In this document: piece after piece, positions 19,916 through 24,241 of the stretch
Layout: every line of letters starts with the position of its first letter
Numbering within the stretch: position 1 is the stretch's first letter
From: an uncultured Streptococcus sp.
GTDB taxonomy: Bacteria; Bacillota; Bacilli; Lactobacillales; Streptococcaceae
Assembly: GCA_902480035.1 (NCBI GenBank)
Contig: CABSRC010000012.1
Coordinates: 1-24,241, forward strand
Reading direction: 5' to 3'
Length of the DNA stretch: 24,241 nucleotides
Notes under the pieces: generated by a model
Seen by the model: the letters and a program-made list of their open reading frames with translations, nothing else
Databases searched by the model: none
What the model was told of the DNA's origin: nothing
Position numbers and translations under genes: made by a program

Positions 19916-22385
19916 GTACCGCAATCACTTTCACGATGTCCTTGCCATCAATCTCTGCTTTGACTTTGTCGTCAGCCAGAGCGACTTCTTGCAATTCTTC
20001 ACGAGAAAGGTCTTTTGCGACCATGAGTTTAGCACGGACTTTTCCTTTGATTTGAACGACGATTTCAATTTCGTCTTCAATCAATTTGCTTTCGTCCCAT
20101 GTTGGCCAAGCTACATAAGAGATAGACTCACCTGTTGCTGCGACTGTTTGCCAGAGTTCTTCTGCCAAGTGAGGTGCAAATGGAGCGATCAATTGGATAA
20201 AGCCTTTGGCGTAGTCTACATAAAGTTTATCTTCCTTGTTCGCCGCATTGACAAAGACCATGAGCTGAGCAATGGCCGTGTTGAATTTCATCGACTCGAT
20301 TTGCTCAGTGACAGACTTAACAGTCTCGTTGTAAACCTTGTCTAGAGCGCCATTGTTTTCCGCAACGATTTCTTTACTTGTGATCAAACGGTAAACACGA
20401 TCAAGGAATTTACGGCTTCCTTCCAGACCTTCTTCAGACCAAGCGATGGAAGCATCAAGTGGTCCCATGAACATTTCATAGACACGAAGGGTATCCGCAC
20501 CGTATTGTTCCACCACATCGTCTGGGTTCACCACGTTCTTGAGAGATTTCGACATCTTAGCTGGCGCTTGCTCCAACTCTTCTCCTGTTTCCACATGGAA
20601 GAAAGAACCGTCACGTTTTTCAACCTTGTCAGTTGCCACAAGAGCACCACGGTGGTCACGGTAGCTAGTTCCCAAGATCATTCCTTGGTTAAAGAGTTTT
20701 TGGAATGGCTCCTTAGTCGGTACAACACCAAGGTCATAGAGGAATTTATGCCAGAAACGAGCGTAAAGCAAGTGAAGCACGGCGTGTTCTGCACCACCTA
20801 CGTAGATATCGACTGGCAACCATTGTTTGAGGAGGTCCTCATCAGCCAATTTCTCAGTATTGTGTGGATCGATATAGCGGAGGTAGTACCAGCTTGAACC
20901 GGCCCATTGTGGCATGGTGTTGGTTTCACGACGACCTTTGACACCATCTTCACGAGTCACTTCCAGCCAGTCTGTCAAGTTGGCCAATGGGCTTTCCCCA
21001 GTACCTGAAGGGCGGATGTCCTTAGTCACTGGCAAGACAAGTGGAAGTTCACTTTCTGGAACAGCTGTCGAAGTTCCATCTTCCCAATGAATGATTGGGA
21101 TTGGTTCACCCCAGTAACGTTGACGGCTAAAGAGCCAGTCGCGGAGACGGTAGGTCACCTTTTCTTGACCAAAGCCTTTTTCTTCCAACCAAGACACGAT
21201 TTTAGCAATCGCTTCTTCTTTGTTGAGACCGTTCAAGAAATCAGAGTTGACGTGAAGGCCATCTTCTGTGTAAGCAGCTTCTGCTACGTTTCCACCTTCC
21301 AAGACTTCTACGATTGGAAGACCAAACTGTTTAGCAAATTCCCAGTCACGCTCATCGTGGGCAGGTACGGCCATAACAGCACCTGTTCCGTAGCTAGCAA
21401 GAACATAGTCAGCAATCCAGATTGGAATTTCTTTGCCGTTTACAGGGTTGATCGCATAAGCACCGGTCCAAACTCCTGTTTTTTCCTTGGCAAGGTCTGT
21501 ACGAGCCAAGTCTGATTTAAGGCTAGCTTGGTGTTTGTAGTCAGCCACAGCTTGAGCCTGCTCTGGGCTTGTAATAGCGTCAACCAAGTCATGCTCAGGC
21601 GCCAAAACAGTGAAGGTCGCACCAAAAAGTGTATCTGGACGAGTGGTAAAGACGGTGAATTCCTTGTCTGTTCCTTTTACTTTGAAAGTTACGTTAGCAC
21701 CAGTTGATTTACCAATCCAGTTGCGTTGCATGTCCTTGATAGACTCTGGCCAGTCAAGGTCATCCAAGTCAGCCAGCAAGCGCTCCGCATAGGCAGTGAT
21801 TTTAAGCATCCATTGGCGCATTGGTTTGCGGACAACTGGATAGCCCCCACGCTCAGAGGTTCCATCAGGAAGAACTTCTTCGTTGGCGATAGCTGTTCCT
21901 AGTTCCTCAACCCAGTTTACTGGCACTTCCGCTTCATAGGCTAAACCTTTTTCGTAAAGCTTGGTGAAGATCCATTGCGTCCACTTGTAGTAGTTCGGAT
22001 CTGTCGTATTGACTTCACGGTCCCAGTCGTAAGAGAAGCCAAGCGCATTGATTTGGCGTTTGAAGTTGGCGATGTTTTCCGCTGTGAATTCCGCTGGGTC
22101 ATTCCCTGTATCCATAGCGTATTGCTCTGCAGGCAAACCAAAAGCATCCCATCCCATTGGGTGAAGGACATTGTAACCTTGGGCACGTTTGAAACGGCTA
22201 AGGATATCAGTCGCTGTGTAGCCTTCTGGGTGTCCTACGTGAAGACCCGCTCCAGATGGGTAAGGGAACATGTCCAAAGCATAAAACTTAGGTTTTGAAG
22301 CGTCTGTTCCTGTCTTAAAGGTGTGATGGTCAGCCCAGTATTTTTGCCACTTAGGCTCGATTTCTTTATGATTGTAAAAACTCAT
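19884..22385 (-). CDS. leuS: Leucyl-tRNA synthetase
   Basis: An essential cytoplasmic enzyme that charges tRNA-Leu. It has 833 residues, normal for a bacterial LeuRS. The class I signature is HVGH (49-52), and KMSKS is near 609-613, followed by LKNVVNPDDVV. The CP1 editing domain is present with FTTRPDTLFGATF and the YGTGAVMAVPAHDERD segment. The anticodon-binding and C-terminal domain ends PNKLVNIVVK. ATG 22383-22385 follows GGAGAG. An extended -10 lies 30 nt upstream, and no T-box leader is present. The extreme 3' end sits in an inverted repeat and is repeated downstream, suggesting recombination at the gene's end. Confidence 0.98.
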   Translation of the reverse strand: MSFYNHKEIEPKWQKYWADHHTFKTGTDASKPKFYALDMFPYPSGAGLHVGHPEGYTATDILSRFKRAQGYNVLHPMGWDAFGLPAEQYAMDTGNDPAEFTAENIANFKRQINALGFSYDWDREVNTTDPNYYKWTQWIFTKLYEKGLAYEAEVPVNWVEELGTAIANEEVLPDGTSERGGYPVVRKPMRQWMLKITAYAERLLADLDDLDWPESIKDMQRNWIGKSTGANVTFKVKGTDKEFTVFTTRPDTLFGATFTVLAPEHDLVDAITSPEQAQAVADYKHQASLKSDLARTDLAKEKTGVWTGAYAINPVNGKEIPIWIADYVLASYGTGAVMAVPAHDERDWEFAKQFGLPIVEVLEGGNVAEAAYTEDGLHVNSDFLNGLNKEEAIAKIVSWLEEKGFGQEKVTYRLRDWLFSRQRYWGEPIPIIHWEDGTSTAVPESELPLVLPVTKDIRPSGTGESPLANLTDWLEVTREDGVKGRRETNTMPQWAGSSWYYLRYIDPHNTEKLADEDLLKQWLPVDIYVGGAEHAVLHLLYARFWHKFLYDLGVVPTKEPFQKLFNQGMILGTSYRDHRGALVATDKVEKRDGSFFHVETGEELEQAPAKMSKSLKNVVNPDDVVEQYGADTLRVYEMFMGPLDASIAWSEEGLEGSRKFLDRVYRLITSKEIVAENNGALDKVYNETVKSVTEQIESMKFNTAIAQLMVFVNAANKEDKLYVDYAKGFIQLIAPFAPHLAEELWQTVAATGESISYVAWPTWDESKLIEDEIEIVVQIKGKVRAKLMVAKDLSREELQEVALADDKVKAEIDGKDIVKVIAVPNKLVNIVVK

Positions 22386-22414
22386 AGCGTCTCTCCAATT
22401 TTCGTGATGCTCCT

Positions 22415-22420
22415 ATTATA
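22415..22420 (-). promoter_or_regulatory. Extended -10 promoter of leuS
   Basis: TGG plus TATAAT on the minus strand lies about 30 nt before the leuS ATG. The -35 is weak (TTTAAA-like), which an extended -10 tolerates. Confidence 0.6.
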
Positions 22421-22451
22421 CCATTTTTAGGCGATTTTTAAAGGTTCAGAC

Positions 22452-22484
22452 AAAGAAAAAGACAGGTCCCATACGGGACCTGTC
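22452..22484 (-). terminator. Terminator of the oligopeptide-binding protein gene
   Basis: Perfect 10-bp arms GACAGGTCCC / GGGACCTGTC with a 4-nt loop are followed on the minus strand by TTTTTCTTTG, 24 nt after the stop codon. Confidence 0.9.
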
Positions 22485-22508
22485 TCTCCTGTTTTCTTCA
22501 AGAAAAGT

Positions 22509-24241
22509 CTATTTCACATGCTTTTCAAGTTCTTCTTGCGCTTTTTTATTGGATTTTTCTTTTTCTTTCTTCCATTGATCACGCGCTTTGTCGTAGTCTT
22601 TAGCCGATACGACCTTGTCTTGAACTTCTAAATATTTATAGTTGAAGGATTGACCCTTGTGGCCTGTCCAAGCAAAGGCTGCAGAGTATGGTACAGTCTT
22701 ACGAACGACTGGAGAAGCTCCATCTGAATGGATCGGAATCAAGAGGGCACTATCGGTCAACCAAGCTTGAGCGGCAGCATATTTTTCGTAACGCTTGTTC
22801 ACATCTTTGGTTTCATTGTGCGCATCTTCGATCAATTGATCATATTCATCAAAACCAGCTGCTTTTGCGGCTGCATTATCCGTACCAGCATCGAATCCAA
22901 AGTAAGAATTGGCGTTTTCGCCGGATTTACCACTAGTGATGTCGATGTAAGAAGATGGGTCCGTATAGTCTGGTCCCCAACCCAAGTTATTGTTCAAATC
23001 CCAGTCTTGTTGCGAAGCACTTTCAGCAAAGTAGGTAACCCGTTGCAGATCATCTTCAGAAATCATATTCAAATCGATGACAATATTTTCTGCTCCTAGT
23101 GTAGATTCAACTGACTGTTTAAAGGATTGAGCTTGTTTGATCCCTTCTGTATAAGTTGAAGAAGTTGGAAGGTCCAAATGAATTGGGAATTCAACTCCTT
23201 GAGCTTGCAAATCTGCCTTGGCTTTGGCAAACTCTTCTTTGGCCTTGGTTGGATTGTAGAGGGTGTCTTTTCCATCTGCGACAGAGACCCCTTTCCATTC
23301 ATCCCCATAAGCTTCCAAGTCTTTTTCTACTGCATCACCAAATTGTTTGCCATCGATTTGGACAAAGTTTGGTGGCGTAAAGGTATTACGGATAACCTTA
23401 TTGGCACCCGCTTCCCCGTTAGTTTGCGCTACATAAGCCTTGCGGTTGAAGGCAAACATAATGGCTTGACGGAAGTCCTTATTTAAGATTGCTTTCTTAG
23501 TTGAAGTCTTTTGAGCATCCGTGGTCTTCTTTGTGATTTCATAGGCCTGACGGTCAATGTTGAAGGAAAGGTTGTAGGTAGAGGAACCTTGGTCAGTATA
23601 GACAATGTCGTCCTTATGCTTCTTCTCTACACTCTTATAGTTGGAACCATTTGGGAAGACACGGGCAACCGTATAGTCGCCTTTGTCAAATCCACGGATC
23701 AAGGATTCTGAGTCTTGTCCATCATAATAGGTCAGCTTCACTTTACTGATCTTAACATTATCCGCATCCCAGTATGTTGGGTTCTTTTCCAATATCGCAG
23801 AAGATTTAGAAGTGATAGATTTGATCAAATAAGGACCGCAGTAGAGGATACTAGATGGAGAAGTTCCTTGACCATAGTCATCTCCTTTAGATTTCAGGAA
23901 CTCTTCGTTAACCGGCATCAAGATCCCCATCGTAGTCTTAGAATTCCAGAAACTTTCTGGTTGGCTCAAGGTATATTGAACGGTATAATCATCAATAGCC
24001 TTTACTCCAACAGTTGAGAAATCAGATGTTTTCCCTGATACATAATCATCCAAGCCTTTGACAGATTTTTGGACCAAGTAAATCGCTTGTGATTTCTTGT
24101 CTGCCGCGTGTTTTAGGCCTGTGACAAAGTCTTGGGCTTTGACTTCTCCATATTCTTCCCCTTCAGAAGTCATCCATTTGACCCCTTTACGGAGTTTATA
24201 AGTATAGGTCAAGCCATCCTTGGAAACAGTCCAGTCTTTAG
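22509..24241 (-). CDS. Oligopeptide ABC transporter binding protein, AmiA/AliA/OppA family (N-terminus outside window)
   Basis: An extracellular peptide-binding protein of the SBP_bac_5 family. The frame is open to the right edge (KDWTVSKDGLTYTYKLRKGVKW), so about 577 residues are seen and roughly 80 N-terminal ones, including the expected lipobox, are missing. Typical features are AQDFVTGLKHAADKK, YCGPYLIKS, KNPTYWD and the late WGPDYTDPSSYIDI. The lysine- and glutamate-rich end (DQWKKEKEKSNKKAQEELEKHVK) matches AmiA/AliA/AliB/HppA proteins of streptococci. A strong terminator follows and no permease genes are downstream, so this is probably a stand-alone binding protein that feeds the Ami/Opp permease encoded elsewhere. 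Such proteins also deliver signalling peptides. Confidence 0.9.
   Translation of the reverse strand, partial: KDWTVSKDGLTYTYKLRKGVKWMTSEGEEYGEVKAQDFVTGLKHAADKKSQAIYLVQKSVKGLDDYVSGKTSDFSTVGVKAIDDYTVQYTLSQPESFWNSKTTMGILMPVNEEFLKSKGDDYGQGTSPSSILYCGPYLIKSITSKSSAILEKNPTYWDADNVKISKVKLTYYDGQDSESLIRGFDKGDYTVARVFPNGSNYKSVEKKHKDDIVYTDQGSSTYNLSFNIDRQAYEITKKTTDAQKTSTKKAILNKDFRQAIMFAFNRKAYVAQTNGEAGANKVIRNTFTPPNFVQIDGKQFGDAVEKDLEAYGDEWKGVSVADGKDTLYNPTKAKEEFAKAKADLQAQGVEFPIHLDLPTSSTYTEGIKQAQSFKQSVESTLGAENIVIDLNMISEDDLQRVTYFAESASQQDWDLNNNLGWGPDYTDPSSYIDITSGKSGENANSYFGFDAGTDNAAAKAAGFDEYDQLIEDAHNETKDVNKRYEKYAAAQAWLTDSALLIPIHSDGASPVVRKTVPYSAAFAWTGHKGQSFNYKYLEVQDKVVSAKDYDKARDQWKKEKEKSNKKAQEELEKHVK

Overview
The window looks like chromosomal DNA of a Streptococcus from the mitis/sanguinis/parasanguinis group. 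This is inferred from the low-to-mid GC content, the AAGGAG-type ribosome sites, a DUF1310 lipoprotein family, a fused ProWX permease/binding protein, an AmiA/AliA-type peptide-binding lipoprotein, and the styles of glmS, leuS and lppC. I see no rRNA, tRNA, insertion sequence or CRISPR array.

Layout. (1) 1-1489, minus strand: an array of four short DUF1310-like lipoprotein genes. The first is cut by the window edge and one is broken by an amber codon in its signal peptide. (2) 1597-7170, minus strand: a probable operon. It reads UroD/MtaA-fold protein 2, a 66-aa exported small protein, UroD/MtaA-fold protein 1, then a four-gene polar amino-acid ABC importer (binding protein, two permeases, ATPase) closed by a terminator. 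(3) 7126-7491: a regulatory intergenic region. (4) 7492-8349, plus strand: the class C acid phosphatase lipoprotein LppC, convergent with glmS (minus, 8407-10215) across a shared terminator. The glmS promoter is flanked by two NagR-type operator-like sites. (5) 10448-12675, minus strand: a GH1 6-phospho-beta-glucosidase and a class I glutamine amidotransferase (peptidase C26), each with its own terminator. (6) 12841-16397, minus strand: a tight operon of MarR regulator, NmrA-like oxidoreductase, ProV-type ATPase and ProWX fusion, with short overlaps. (7) 16654-19156, plus strand: a divergent cbiM-cbiQ-cbiO ECF importer for cobalt or nickel. (8) 19211-19740, minus strand: yjdF with a recognisable yjdF (azaaromatic) riboswitch. 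(9) 19884-22385, minus strand: leuS, with a second copy of its last codons and two perfect inverted repeats just downstream. (10) 22509-24241, minus strand: an oligopeptide-binding protein that runs off the window.

The most interesting part is region 2. The two UroD-fold proteins are collinear 333-residue paralogues. They lack the HemE signature but keep an H-x-C...C zinc-site pattern like that of MtaA-type methyltransferases. Each has the same promoter architecture: a TGATA-N9-TATTA dyad abutting a TAGTCA -35 element, a 17-nt spacer and a TGN-extended -10. The dyad resembles the streptococcal CmbR (cysteine/methionine) box. A near-match to the MET-box lies further upstream. Together this suggests a sulfur-amino-acid or methyl-transfer module coupled to an amino-acid importer. 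That is a hypothesis from sequence, not a demonstrated function.
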